Both the position numbers and the translations under genes were made by a program. A stretch of 64,000 bases of DNA from Scytalidium lignicola (lineage: Eukaryota; Ascomycota; Leotiomycetes): assembly GCA_002812745.2 (NCBI GenBank), contig NCSJ02000133.1:46856-110855 (forward strand). The letters run 5' to 3'. Positions 1-11,075 of this stretch are shown here, piece after piece. The first letter of the stretch is position 1. The number at the start of each line of letters is the position of its first letter. A model generated the notes under the pieces. The model was not told where the DNA came from. It saw nothing but the letters and a program-made list of their open reading frames with translations, and did not search any database.

Positions 1-396
1 ATTTGGTCCAACTTCTGAATCCTTCTTTACCTATGGTGTAAAGCTGCAAAGATTGAAACATTGGAAGCCTAATCACACATGCATTTCATTGCGAATTTTT
101 GCACTCACTCAGCACACATCTAAGCTACCCTCACTCCCACATTGGTTCTCTAATGCTAATGCATGACTGGCCCTCAAAACTCACCTTGTGGTCCATGTTA
201 TTGCCGGCGGCCGTTGATCCACCTTCGGCTTGCAACTCATCCGTTACACCTCGGCTGCCGAGCGCAACATCTCCGCTCAAGACTCGGTCATCTCTGCTAT
301 TAGAAAGAAGAATTATCTTATTTATAACTGATTGCTTAATAATAGCCCATTGTTAAATATTCATAAAATCAAGAATATTTATCACCAAAGAAACGC
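1..396. other. Upstream region of the first monooxygenase gene
   Basis: No convincing gene lies here. The one open frame (99–356, +) has biased composition and no recognisable domain. The stretch ends just before the first ATG of the flavin monooxygenase gene and contains a GC-rich patch (about 200–265) with CGG/CCG triplets, including the palindrome annotated separately at 250–262. It is probably the 5' flank and promoter of that gene. Confidence 0.5.
250..262. promoter_or_regulatory. CTCGG-type inverted repeat in monooxygenase promoter
   Basis: The sequence CTCGGCTGCCGAG is a perfect 13-base inverted repeat around a central T. It lies 135 bases upstream of the first ATG of the monooxygenase. 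It belongs to the set of CGG…CCG repeats found in most promoters of this cluster. CGG/CCG triplets are the usual half-sites of Zn2Cys6 dimers; binding here is inferred. Confidence 0.45.
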
Positions 397-2244
397 ATGC
401 CAGGACGCCTTAGACTCTACCGGACACATTACCATCCACTATTCTCCTCTCCAGAACCCACAAGTCCGTTAATAGCTATGCCCGATTTGACGTTAAATGG
501 CCACACCACTGGCCACACAAAAAATGGAGTACATACACCTAGCGTTTGTTCGAAGACAGGATCAGATGTGGTTATCAAGGAGTCTCCGATGGGTACCAAG
601 AGACCACTTAAAGTCATTTTTGTAGGAATGGGCGCCAGCGGCATTAATTTGGCTTATCAACTACCGCGGCTGACAGAGAATATTGACTTAGTTGTTTATG
701 AAAAGAACGAGGACCTTGGAGGGACGTGGCTAGAGAATCGATACCCCGGTTGTGCCTGTGATATCCCTAGCGTAGGTTATCAGTACAGCTGGCAGCGAAA
801 ACCTGACTGGTCTCATTACTATTCTGGCTCTAAGGAGATTCACTCATACTTTCGTGAGGTGGCTGAAAGTAATGACCTTTTAAAATATGTCAAATTCCGA
901 CATGAGATCATCCGGGCAGAATTTCTCGATAATATAGGCAAATGGAAAGTCACTGTCATGCGAGATGGAAACCCTTTCCACACTTTTGACGACTATGGTG
1001 ACTTTCTGCTTAACGGAAGTGGCGTTTTGAATAACTGGAAATGGCCTGACATCAAGGGACTACATAGCTTCAACGGCCCTCTCGTCCATACAGCACGCTG
1101 GGATGAGAGTCTTGACCTCCAGGATAAACGTGTTCTTATCATAGGAGCCGGCAGTTCAAGCACACAGGTGGTACCAAGCATTATCAACAAGGTCGACAAG
1201 CTCTCTATAGTTATACGCTCACCAATTTGGGTTACAGCGGGCTTCGCACCTACCTACGCTGGTCCTAATGGAGAGAACTTTGCATATTCTGAGGAGACGA
1301 AGAGAAAATTTGCTGAAGACCCTGACTTTTACCTATCATACTGTAAAGCCATCGAATCAGAGCTCAATATTAGATTCAAGTTCATTTTGAATGGGACTAA
1401 AGATGCCATAGAGGCAAAAGAATACTCCGCCAAAGAGATGCAACGTAAATTAGCTGGTAGACAGGATTTGATAGAAAAGATTGTTCCAACCAATTTCGGA
1501 ATTGGTTGTAGACGACCAACTCCCGGCAATGGGTTTCTTGAAGCTTTGACACTTGATAAGACATCCGTCTTTACGGAGACGCTACAGGAAATTACACCAA
1601 CAGGGTTTGTTGATGCAGAAGGTGTTCATCACGAAGTAGATGTGGTGATCTGTGCCACGGGATTCGATACCACTTTCCGGCCAAGATTCCCAATCATCGC
1701 CAACGGGTTCAATCTTCAAGACGAGTATTCGTCAAAAGATATAACAGGCTATATGGGTCTTTCTTCTCCTGAGATCCCGAACTATTTCATCTTTATTGGG
1801 CCATACGGCCCTCTTGGTCATGGATCAGTCATTCCCATGGTTGAAGCATACACCACATACGTCATCCAGGTGCTCCAGAAAGTGCAGGCTGATGATATCA
1901 AGAAAATCCAACCAAACCGAGCTGTTGCAGAAGATTTTACTCGCTATTCTGATGCATATCTGAAACGAACAGCTTGGTCAGGCCCATGTGATTCCTGGTT
2001 CAAGGCCGGTGACAGCTCTAGGAAACCCGTCTGTTGGCCGGGATCCAGGGTGCATTATTTAACTATGTTACAAACACCAAGGTATGAAGACTATGACATC
2101 GAATATATTTCAAATTCACGATTTAGCTTTCTTGGGAATGGATTTGATGTCCGTGAGTTTGATGGTAGAGACTTAACATGGTACTATGGATTGCTTGACG
2201 GGGCTGACAAGCAGCCTAAATCGTTTCCTCCGCCTCTATATTAA
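397..2244 (+). CDS. Baeyer-Villiger-type FAD monooxygenase
   Basis: This single-exon gene encodes 615 aa, a normal length for a fungal class B flavin monooxygenase. The FAD-binding GxGxxG is at residues 77–82 (GMGASG), followed by GGTW at 108–111. The Baeyer-Villiger fingerprint FxGxxxHxxxW reads FNGPLVHTARW at 225–235, and the NADPH-type GxGxxS is at 250–255. The family inserts one oxygen atom from O2 next to a ketone carbonyl, giving an ester or lactone, using NADPH and FAD. No signal peptide or PTS1 is visible, so it is probably cytosolic. A second ATG at 478 would remove 27 residues and is an equally possible start. A nearby alpha/beta hydrolase (23,339–24,544) could open an ester or lactone product. 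Substrate unknown. Confidence 0.9.
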   Translation: MPGRLRLYRTHYHPLFSSPEPTSPLIAMPDLTLNGHTTGHTKNGVHTPSVCSKTGSDVVIKESPMGTKRPLKVIFVGMGASGINLAYQLPRLTENIDLVVYEKNEDLGGTWLENRYPGCACDIPSVGYQYSWQRKPDWSHYYSGSKEIHSYFREVAESNDLLKYVKFRHEIIRAEFLDNIGKWKVTVMRDGNPFHTFDDYGDFLLNGSGVLNNWKWPDIKGLHSFNGPLVHTARWDESLDLQDKRVLIIGAGSSSTQVVPSIINKVDKLSIVIRSPIWVTAGFAPTYAGPNGENFAYSEETKRKFAEDPDFYLSYCKAIESELNIRFKFILNGTKDAIEAKEYSAKEMQRKLAGRQDLIEKIVPTNFGIGCRRPTPGNGFLEALTLDKTSVFTETLQEITPTGFVDAEGVHHEVDVVICATGFDTTFRPRFPIIANGFNLQDEYSSKDITGYMGLSSPEIPNYFIFIGPYGPLGHGSVIPMVEAYTTYVIQVLQKVQADDIKKIQPNRAVAEDFTRYSDAYLKRTAWSGPCDSWFKAGDSSRKPVCWPGSRVHYLTMLQTPRYEDYDIEYISNSRFSFLGNGFDVREFDGRDLTWYYGLLDGADKQPKSFPPPLY

Positions 2245-2468
2245 AACCTATTACTTTTATCTTGTGTTCTATATTGTAAATCGGATCTATTTGATATTTT
2301 GAAGATAAATTAATTTACGTTACTAAGTGATACGTAATACACATTAATAAACCCGATTAAACACCATTTTCACAATAAGTCGTCACTTTTCCCCTTGAGC
2401 GCTCCGAGTTGATCGATAGACTTAATTATACAGTTCTAGTTGTAGATTCATTTTTCAAGGTCGTTCCA

Positions 2469-4958
2469 CTAACCTATTGCGGCGAATAAATCCAGTTGTG
2501 CTGTATCCGGAAGCCACTCATATAGGTCTTTATCAACCAACATGCCAAAGATGTCTATATCAGCCTCATCATTGTATTCATCAAAAACTAGGTCGTTTAC
2601 CGGTCGCTCATTATTTGCATTATTACTAATAGGATTGTTCATAGGATCTCCATCCCTCCTCGGCGGGCTGGTAGGTCTGACATCAGAATATGAGGCGTCT
2701 ATGGAACTGACGTTGGACAATGAAGTCCGAGATAAAACAACATCAAACATGCGGAGCATCCACTTAGTACTAATCCAGTTAGTTGAGACAATTTGTAGAT
2801 ACGCAAGACCGTTTTGAATTCGGTTCCGTGAAATGAGTTTTCTGGAGCTCCCAGCGGTGGCAGTGATGGCAGTCTCGATATGCAGCGCAACCACGGTTGA
2901 AGCACAGAAGGCTCTGGAGAAACTCTACGTTAGCATAATATAGCATCATTTCAGGATATTCTAGAGATTTAACATACACAGACAAGGGGCAGAAACCTGT
3001 GAGGTTATGAAGCATAATCTGCTCGAGAACATTGTCTAGGTGCAACATAGCGTTTAACTGCTTCCTCTCATGCTGCATGGCCAATTCCCGATTATCAAGC
3101 CGAGAGCGTTTCTTTAAATCCCGATAGAAGATGCATTCAAAGCGATAACTCATTGCCATCAACACCAAGGCCCAAACATTGCTGAACGACCAGTCCTCAA
3201 TAGAGTCCATCCGTATCTCGTCCGGGATGGACGACCTCCAGGCACTGAGGGCACTTTCAAGATCACGAGCTGCTGTCACTGCGGGTATCATTCCTGGAGT
3301 TCGAAAAGCATGGAGAAATTGGGCACCTGTTGGGGGGAGTGAGTGGATTTGTATATTTTATGATCCTTCCAAGGGTATGAACCTACATATCCGGCTCAGT
3401 CTACAATTTTCTATGACATAGAGCTTTTGCAACCTGGGAATCTCGGCTAGACTGGTGTTTTGATACTCATCCCAATCATCCTCTGATAATTCCACAGTAT
3501 CNAAAATTGCGATCATCCAGCATCCGTACATTTTCAAGTCCAGAAATAGCTAATATGACGTCCCGGCAGTAGAGAACCCACCAGATACGGCGGAGCAGCT
3601 TGCGGGTTGATTGACTCAAGTCACCAGCAGCACCGTTTCGGTGAAGCCCCATCTGCGTCGCCAGACGAATAGCATTGCAGTGCCAAAATCGGTAGTCGCA
3701 GCCAGAACTGACTGAGAACTGTAGAGAACTCAACATTATGGAGCCTTGAAGTAGAGCAAGCTGAGAACGCTCAACGGAATAGTCAAATAACAGTTTTGCT
3801 CGAGCGAACACAATCTTTTGGGCAGAACCAGAATCTAAAAATCCAGCCTCTTGTAAAAGTTCTGGGGAAGCATAGACAATAGTGTTAGCCAACATACATT
3901 GCATTAAAAATGGCATATATGTTCCCTGGTGGAAGTTTTTCATAAATTCAGATCGATTCAGTATTGGTGTGTATGGATAAACGCAGTCGAAATATAATTT
4001 CAGGAACTTATCACTGTGATGGGGTCAGTGCTAACTCCTAGCTAACTCCTAGCTGTTGGTGTTCAGCAATTGACCAAGGTTATACCAACCAGACAGAGTG
4101 ATCAGGTAAAGTGAAGGCACCCTTTCTTTGCAGATGATTCATATCTTCTTCATCCGGCTGCGAAAGGCCGTTTCCTTCCAAAAGTCCACTCTGAGACCGA
4201 GAATCTTTAAGTCGAATACGAACCAATCTTTTAGGACGATTTTTGGCAAATATATCACTAAGAATAGTCACAGAGCTAATTCCGTCATGGTACTCAATCA
4301 ATTCTTGGACTCGTTGGTGCTGCCAGTCAGCCGACATTGTTGATGATGTGTCTGACCCAGAATTGGACATCTGTTGACAGGTCTGAAGCATAGAGTCTTC
4401 CTCTGCTACCGCATCGATGTCTCGATCAAGTGAAGGATCAAACAGTGACGGAACTGGAGAGGTCTCGGATATCTCACTGAGATCACTGGACATGTTGTCC
4501 TCCGCCATACTGATACCATGATTAGGTGAGGAGACGTCAGCGGAGGCTAGTGGTGTTGAGACCACTATCGAAGCTTGTTCTAGTTCGAGTTCGCGTTCGC
4601 GTTCAGTTGATCTTTGATTCGTTCCTTGGTCCATACGTCTGCGCCTTGAAGATCTTCCTCATTAACTTTTTAGCAATGGTAGTCCCAATGTCCTCGATAT
4701 TTTGCGAGAAGTGATTGCTTGTATTAACATAAATCCCTCTCACCTTGCGGATGCTAGCACGCAGCTAGCGGTTCGATTACTCTTGATACAACGAACACAG
4801 GGTAATCCATCTTCAGATTCTGTAGCAGGAATGCAGCGAACTTTGCGTTTTTGACATGAAGCGCACGCTCGGCCCCTCTTAATAAGACTGTGATTGACTG
4901 AGAGATCCCCGGCCAGTGTTGTTGACTGTACAGGATAAGCATTTCTGCCGCTCGACAT
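2469..4958 (-). CDS. Zn2Cys6 fungal-specific transcription factor (cluster regulator candidate)
   Basis: This is a spliced gene. Exon 1 (4958–4744) carries the zinc cluster C-x2-C-x6-C…C-x2-C-x6-C (CASCQKRKVRC, then CVRCIKSNRTASC). A 90-nt intron (4743–4654) joins an arginine-rich and acidic linker (to about 4086). The fungal-specific middle domain follows (about 3943–2980, including RRIWWVLYCRDVILA). The C-terminal part begins after an intron of about 60 nt ending near 2922, which contains a TGCTAAC branch point. The N at 3502 breaks the frame; reading without it restores the expected continuation (NFDTVELSEDDW). The protein is a nuclear DNA-binding regulator by family. Its place between the monooxygenase and the other enzyme genes makes it a candidate for binding the CGG repeats. 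Exact middle splice sites (3300–3430) are uncertain. Confidence 0.82.
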
Positions 4959-5801
4959 CTCTTCTGGGCTTAAGAAGAGCGAATTGTTTGAGATAATAAA
5001 AAGTTGTTGGCATTTCAGAGTCGTTCAGTACTTTTAGCGGCGACACATGAATCGCAACCCATGACTTAATGCGGGGAAACTACATTGATGCGGAATCCCC
5101 CCAGAATGATTCCTGTTTAGGTCTAGCCAAGCATAAAATACCCCACATATCATAAGTATGTATCCTAATTGGTCAGAGTAATTCTTTTTCTGGAATAAAA
5201 TAATAATCATCAGGACTTGTGACAAAGTAAGTGTTGGTGGACTAGTCACGTGTGGACGCGATCAGTCACATGCTAGCTAGTCCTAATTAGGTAGTGGGGA
5301 GCTGTAGCCTTAAGCTACAGCTCCACCCCACCACCTTTACAATCGATCAACCATCAACACAACTAGTATATCACCCATAAAGTGACGTACTACATGTTAT
5401 ATCGGTAGTGTACCGACAGTAAGTGATCTGCATCGACGAAATCGATATGTATGATATATCTCATTCTTTTTAAGTTTGACATGTTGATTTCTGTTAGTAC
5501 GAAAGTATTCTTTAAGAAAAGTTAATTTTTAATTCTTAACACCCTTCTTTTTAAATAACTGGAATTACAATATGACCGACATGTTAGAGAAAGCAAATAG
5601 TTAACAATTAAATATACAAAGAATAATTCTACTATATTGTACCATTGAGCCTCTAATCTATATTGATTTGTACTGAACTCTTCTATATCCATGAGAACCT
5701 AGGACCCCAACAATTCGCTATTACCTGTAAACATCTTGTTTATACAAACAGACCCACGCCTAGATATTATAAAAAGAAAAACGCTATTGCATGCAGGGTG
5801 T
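4959..5801. other. Intergenic region with a hairpin
   Basis: This is 843 bases between the regulator gene (starting at 4958, leftward) and the 3' end of the small zinc-cluster gene. No gene is visible. It holds a perfect inverted repeat at 5298–5324 and a palindrome CCTAATTAGG at 5282–5291. The CTCGG repeat seen in other promoters was not found here. Confidence 0.5.
5298..5324. repeat. Perfect 11-bp inverted repeat (hairpin)
   Basis: GGAGCTGTAGC and its reverse complement are separated by the 5-base loop CTTAA. The flanks (GGG before, ACCCC after) extend the symmetry imperfectly. It lies 340 bases upstream of the regulator start codon at 4958. It could be a protein-binding palindrome, a terminator-like hairpin or a transposon scar. 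Confidence 0.5.
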
Positions 5802-6493
5802 TCAGATACAGACATGGAGTAAACTCTGATTAGACTGGCTCTCAGTTGGCATTTTCCAGTTCACCATCTCTTCAAGGTTTGCAGAACTAGGCATAAATGG
5901 CATTAATAAGCCAAGCCTTGTAAGCTCTGGATCTAGGCTCAATAGCAATGGCATCCAGCTTGACGGCAATTCTGTTTCAAGGTTTGAAGTAGGATCCTCG
6001 CTACTTTCGGGGATATAGTCAACTGCCATCGTATCTGTTGCCTGGATGCCAGCTCCATAATGACCGGTTCCAGGTGAAATGCTAGGACTGGCACTATCTT
6101 CCGAGTTACTTCCATATGCCCACAGCTGATCACTGCTATCGCTAGTTCCATCGATATTCAGCTCCGGAGTAAGTGGCTGTGTGATGAAAGGCTCTGTTTG
6201 TGTAGAAGCCGATGCACTATTTGTCTGGATTTGATTTGACAAATGACTAATAAAGACTATCAGCTAAGATCAGATACCCCTGAGATGGTGATCTAAAGTG
6301 TCAAGTATACTGTTGTTAATTTGATACTGACTTTCTTGGTTTTCTTTTTTTTAATAATGCATTCCATGTTGTCAAGAGAACAATTTGTGCACGGCTGGTT
6401 GCGGATTGTGACATCGCACCGCACTTTACGTCCGCGACAACATAGACAAGCCTGTCGAGATCTTCGGTAGTAGCGACGAGTTCGTAGAGTCAT
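5802..6493 (-). CDS. Small Zn2Cys6 protein without a middle domain
   Basis: The ATG is at 6493–6491; the longer open frame starts on a GTG. Exon 1 encodes a complete zinc cluster (CLCCRGRKVRC…CTNCSLDNMEC) preceded by a basic stretch (RTRRYYRRSRQ) and followed by KKKKTKK. An intron of about 66 nt (GTCAGT…CTTAG, about 6333–6268) leads to a serine- and acid-rich second exon ending at 5802. The product would be about 210 aa, far shorter than typical fungal-specific factors of 500–900 aa. It has no recognisable middle homology region and resembles short AflR-type regulators only in layout. It is transcribed divergently from the P450 at 7102, sharing a promoter with CGG repeats. A nuclear regulator is the likely role. 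Confidence 0.72.
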
Positions 6494-7101
6494 TTTAAAC
6501 ACTTAAGATGCTTAATGTTGGAAGGTTCGAGGATTCCTCCATTGTGGATTTATTCTGCTTCAGTTCAATAAATAATTTAACCTTATCGCCTTAGGATGCT
6601 ACAAGGCGGCACCGTAAATGCAAGGACATTAAAGGCGAAGGAACATCTGGAACTCACTCCCCGTGTGGAGCAAACATAAAATGCGGGGTGAATGACCATA
6701 GAGAGCGTCTTTCTAATTCCTATCAAGAGTCAGCTTAATACGGTCTGTATAGTGCATCCATACTCAGACCACAAATACCAAGCGGCACCGAGGCCCGAGT
6801 TGACTCGGGTATTGAGTTAATTAATATATGTTAAGCATAATTATACGGATATGCCATATACAGCAGCTCTATGTGGTAAGTCAGCATGCTAGAAATCTTG
6901 TGCAGATCCGTAGCTAACCACAACAAAGGATGCATACCTGCAATCATTCGGAGTTCTCATCCGTCGAACCTTTGTCCTTCCCCGCGTTAACGCATACGGA
7001 GGTCCGGACTTCCATTTTATTCAAATATTATGCAAGATTTCCCGTTCTTTTCTTAATGTAAGTCCTCACTATTACCTCAACAGTCATAAGTGGGCCTCAA
7101 A
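6494..7101. promoter_or_regulatory. Shared divergent promoter of small regulator and P450
   Basis: This 608-base region between two divergent start codons contains three CGG/CCG elements: CGGCACCG at 6607–6614, CGGCACCGAG at 6783–6792, and the perfect palindrome CCCGAG-TTGA-CTCGGG at 6794–6809. The cluster-wide repeat and its clustering here suggest co-regulation of both genes. No other coding sequence is seen. Confidence 0.5.
6783..6809. promoter_or_regulatory. Double CGG/CCG inverted-repeat site
   Basis: CGGCACCGAG (6783–6792) is the reverse complement of CTCGGTGCCG, a member of the cluster repeat. It is followed one base later by CCCGAG-TTGA-CTCGGG (6794–6809), a perfect inverted repeat with a 4-base spacer. 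The site is about 290 bases from each of the two divergent start codons. Confidence 0.5.
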
Positions 7102-9161
7102 ATGTTCTCTCCAAAGTTCGCGGCTTATTCGGTCGATGAACAAATGATCGTGTTCTTGTTCGCTGCTTTGTTTGGTGTTATTGCCCACATTGCAATTTAT
7201 CGACAGGGAGAATGGCATCTTCATTCGCCCTCAGTTTTCCTTTCCTATTTCTTGGTTAGCTTGATTCCATTACTGCCAACGTTTTTNGCCACCAGGAAGT
7301 CACATAGGTAAAATATTACACAATTATAGAGATCTAGTTTTATATTCGATTTTAATTCATCTGGCTTCTGTCTTTCTAAGCACTTTCGTTTATCGGGTCT
7401 TCTTCCATCGACTGCGACGGTTTCCTGGCCCATTCTTAGCTAGAGTCTCTAGCGCCTATAAAGTGAGCCTTACCATACCCAAACTCCACATCTACGACGA
7501 AGTACGGAGGCTTCATGGGTATTATGGAGATATTGTTAGACTAGGTAAGTTTCTTTTCTTGAGACAGAGTGGACCACTTATTGAAAGACATTGTTTAACA
7601 AATTAAGGCCCTACCGAACTCTCTCTAGCTAACCCGGAGGCATTTAAACTTCTCCACTATCCTCGATCCGTAGTATCTAAGGGTCCATGGTATGATAGTT
7701 ACCATCCATTAGTCTCGTTGGAGACTACTCGTGACGATACAGACCATGCGCGACGAAGAAGAGTATGGGATCGAGCATTTAATTCTAAAGGTGGGCACTT
7801 TGGAAGATTCCATTTATGAAATATCAACTGATATTCCGTCGGTGTTGGCTTCTAGCACTTCGAGACTACGCGCCTAGAATAAAGAAATATGCCGAGCAGC
7901 TTATATCTATGATTGAGCAGCATAAGGATAGGTCACTGGATGCGACTCAGATCTTTAATTACTACAGCTTTGATGTAATGGGCGACCTCGCCTTTGGGAA
8001 ATCGTTCAATATGCTGCAAGACGGGAATGATCATTACGTATTGAAGACATTACATGAAAACATGTCTCATGTTGGGTATCTTGGCCCAGTGAATTGGATT
8101 TTCCCTTTCTTTTTGAGCACACCAGTATTAAACTGGGAAATTAAAAAGTTCTTTGGCTTTATAGAAAGTCAAGTTGAAGAACGACGAAAGGTATCATCTA
8201 GTCTATATCCTATTTTATCTTCTTGAATATTGCTAATATGCTTGTTATGTAGTTTAAACCGGAGCTTCCTGATGTATTTTCTTGGATATTGAGTGACTAT
8301 GATTCGCAGCCGGAGACGAGAGCAAGGAAAGCGAGTTTGATAGCAGAAGCGCAATTAGTGATTGTTGCTGGAAGGTACGGTTCCGCATTTTAATAATTAT
8401 GGGATCATAGATTGATGAGGTTCATAGTGATACAACAGCAACCACTTTGACTTCTCTTTTTTATGAGCTACTGGAAAATCCCGAACAAATACAGAAGTTA
8501 CGAGAAGAACTTGATGACCTATTTTCCACTAGCGAAGAGGTTGACTTAGAAAAACTTGCCAAAGCTAAACATCTTAATGCTGTCATTAATGAGACACTTC
8601 GATTGCATCCCGCTGTTCCTTCAGGTATGCAGCGCAAGACTCCACCAGAAGGAATGCATCTGAATGATACCTGGATCCCGGGAGATGTGATTGTTCAAGT
8701 GCCGCTCTATACTGTTTTCAGAGGTGTGCATTTGGCTCTCATGACTTATCCATCTCTTAGCATGGCTAATTAATGATGTAGATGAGAGATGTTTTGTTGA
8801 TCCATCAAGTTTTATCCCAGAGCGGTTCACAACCAGGCCAGAACTGGTGAAGGATTCTTCGGCATTCTTCCCTTTCAGTCACGGTAAGTTGATCTATTAT
8901 CAAATGTTCTACTTTTGGAGGATAGAATCGTCAATAGTCACATGCGAATAGGATATTCTAATGCAGGATACAGGTGCCTACTCTTGCGTTGGAAAGCAAC
9001 TTGCTCTGGCAGAACTCCGCTGGGTGACTTCACTTATCGTAACGAGATATGATGTTCAGTTAGCACCACGGTACAGACCCGAAAGCTATTTGGAAAATGG
9101 TATAGATGCATTTACATATGCCTCAGCACCATTGGAGGTTATTTTCAAACCAAGATCATAA
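7102..9161 (+). CDS. Membrane-anchored cytochrome P450 monooxygenase
   Basis: A start at 7102 (MFSPKFAAYSVDEQ) gives an N-terminus with two to three hydrophobic helices followed by the proline hinge FPGPF, typical of ER-bound fungal P450s. I place introns at 7545–7607, 7791–7855, 8191–8252, 8375–8427, 8724–8781 and 8884–8973. The I-helix oxygen-binding motif AGSDTT spans the intron ending at 8427. ExxR is ETLR (in NETLRLHP), and the heme loop FSHGAYSCVG spans the last intron, with Cys as the thiolate ligand. The N at 7287 breaks the frame; without it exon 1 is open without interruption from the ATG to the donor at 7545. The enzyme would hydroxylate or epoxidise a hydrophobic substrate using a P450 reductase. 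Its family and substrate are not determined. Confidence 0.88.
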
Positions 9162-10155
9162 CTTCTGAAACGAATGCATCTGTTAGGAATTGGGTTGCTT
9201 ATGTAATTGCTGGCTAGTAGGAAAGAGTTTTCATGGCTAGGTCGTACGGAATCATCTGTACAATCACAAACCATAGAACAACTACAACAACTATGGTTGC
9301 CAGACATCCATATAACCAATCATTCCACTACGATATATCAAACCGTGAGGGTATCATAAATTACTTAATTCTCTACAGTGAATAAAAGAGTGAAAAAGTA
9401 TTGAATCATTAATGATTTCATATATTTTAAAACTAACGACAACCTACCTAAGAGAATCATTTAGGATAGACTCGCATTCGCTCAATCCTCTCCGTGTTAA
9501 TAATTAGAGAACTGAGCTAGCCTTTTGAGAGCAATGCCGTGGTGCACAGCTGGAACCAATCACAACGGGATCCAAGTGCCCCGCACTTGCTCCCCACATC
9601 AGTGCCGCTCCGCCTCGGTACCGAGCTTCAATGACTTACCAGCTCTTCTGCGTCATGACCGAGATGAAGAGGTACCTAAGGCTAAGATTGGGTAAGAATA
9701 GTAGAAGGTAACTATCGTTTAGTCCGTGTAGCTGCTCTGCTGGAGTTTCAACGTCTCGGTATTCTAATTAGCTTTACGAAGTTTCGTGCCCCTACGAGGC
9801 TGTGGCGGTGTCTCTTACGTACTTACGTACCTCGGACTGAGTCAGTATTTCTTATCTCCCACTAGTGCCGAATTGAGCGAATGTATGCACATTATCCAAT
9901 TTATGTCTACCTGTTCTCAGGCTTGAGCTTCTATTAGTCTATTTAACTGCAGTCAAAGTGCCATACATCAATTAATTAATAAGTATCTTCGTCAGAGTTA
10001 ATCCTTTGTGTGATTGGCTCAATTAACCCTTTCTCGTAAACATTCTATAATAGCAGTCGAGACTTAAGAGCATATATATACAGTCAGGATATTGTCGGTC
10101 GATATTTCATTACTTTGGCAGCCCTCACCTTGATCATAGAAACCAAATTGCCGAA
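9162..10155. promoter_or_regulatory. Intergenic region upstream of thioesterase gene
   Basis: This 994-base stretch has no gene. It contains the perfect palindrome CTCGGTACCGAG (9614–9625) and a looser copy, CTCGGACTGAG, at 9831–9841. A TATA-like run (gcatatatatac, near 10070) lies about 85 bases before the thioesterase ATG. Confidence 0.5.
9614..9625. promoter_or_regulatory. Perfect CTCGG-TA-CCGAG palindrome
   Basis: This is the best-formed copy of the cluster repeat: two CTCGG arms in inverted orientation around TA. It is 530 bases upstream of the thioesterase start and 450 bases past the P450 stop, so it most likely serves the thioesterase gene. Zn2Cys6 binding is inferred from the CGG/CCG triplets. 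Confidence 0.5.
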
Positions 10156-10836
10156 ATGGCAAAAGAACGTTACACGACTAAACACCTTCGTCGTCCTGGT
10201 GTGACATTTCACCCCGAAATTAGCGATCCGAAGGCGCGAGTGCAAGCATATATAGATACATATAAAGTAGAATCTTCTAATGAGGTGATCTTCCCATCTT
10301 CCTATTATATGTGGTGTGAATTAGTTTTCAATATTAATAAGAGTTGAAACTAGGGATTCGATGAGGCTTTGATGAAAAACCACTTGAAGCTTGTTGACGC
10401 AACTGGAGAACCTAAAGTAACTGTAACTTTTAGAATGACAGTGGCTCCAGCTTTTTGTAGCCGAATGGGTAACATGCACGGCGGTGCTATTTCCTTAGTA
10501 TCTGACATGTGTACGACAATGTGTGCGGCGCCTGTCTCTCGAAAGGATTTTTGGTGGTTTGGAGGCGTTTCGAGAACGCTTAACGTAACCTTTTTACGGC
10601 CAATTAAGCAAGGCACCCAAATAGAGATCTTTTGCGAGTTATTACATATTGGTGCTAGGCTAGGTATGCGGTCCAATCTCTCTTTTCCTCCTATTTGATT
10701 GGGGTAAAATGCTTCGTATTGACAGTATTTAGCTGCTATTCGGGGTGAAATAAAAGATGCTAGTGATGGGAAATTACTCGCTGTGGCAGAGCATAATAAG
10801 GCTTCTATAGCTTTTGAAGAGAAAGAGAAATTATGA
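10156..10836 (+). CDS. Hotdog-fold acyl-CoA thioesterase (PaaI/ACOT13-like)
   Basis: Three exons: 10156 to about 10284, about 10359 to about 10662, and about 10731 to the TGA at 10834–10836. Exon 2 holds the diagnostic hotdog segment MGNMHGGAISLVSDMCTT, where HGG with a following acidic residue marks the 4HBT active site. It is followed by a beta-strand stretch (SRTLNVTFLRPIKQGTQIEI). The product is about 185 aa, normal for a single-domain thioesterase. It would hydrolyse acyl-CoA thioesters to free acid and CoA, either releasing an end product or freeing CoA. Three acyl-CoA ligases in the same cluster make a CoA-thioester substrate likely. The C-terminus (EKL) is not a canonical PTS1. Confidence 0.8.
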
Positions 10837-11075
10837 AGATAAGGGTAACTAGCCCTGGAGAGAGGGGTGTATGTCAGGATATTTCACAATATTGTTTTAA
10901 TCATTTTCAGGAGATTAGCAAAATAGATAGACAATAACTATAACTATAACTAGACGATACAATAAATATATCATCTAGGAGAGATAAGGAATCTTTAAAA
11001 GTATCCACGATATTCAGTAAATATTGGTTCAGAGGCTACAGTTGAATTTCCCTGAACCATCTCATGTAAACAGGA

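Noticed and set aside
99..356. 85-codon open frame on the + strand
   Set aside because: No domain, biased composition and overlaps the promoter repeat; most likely random.
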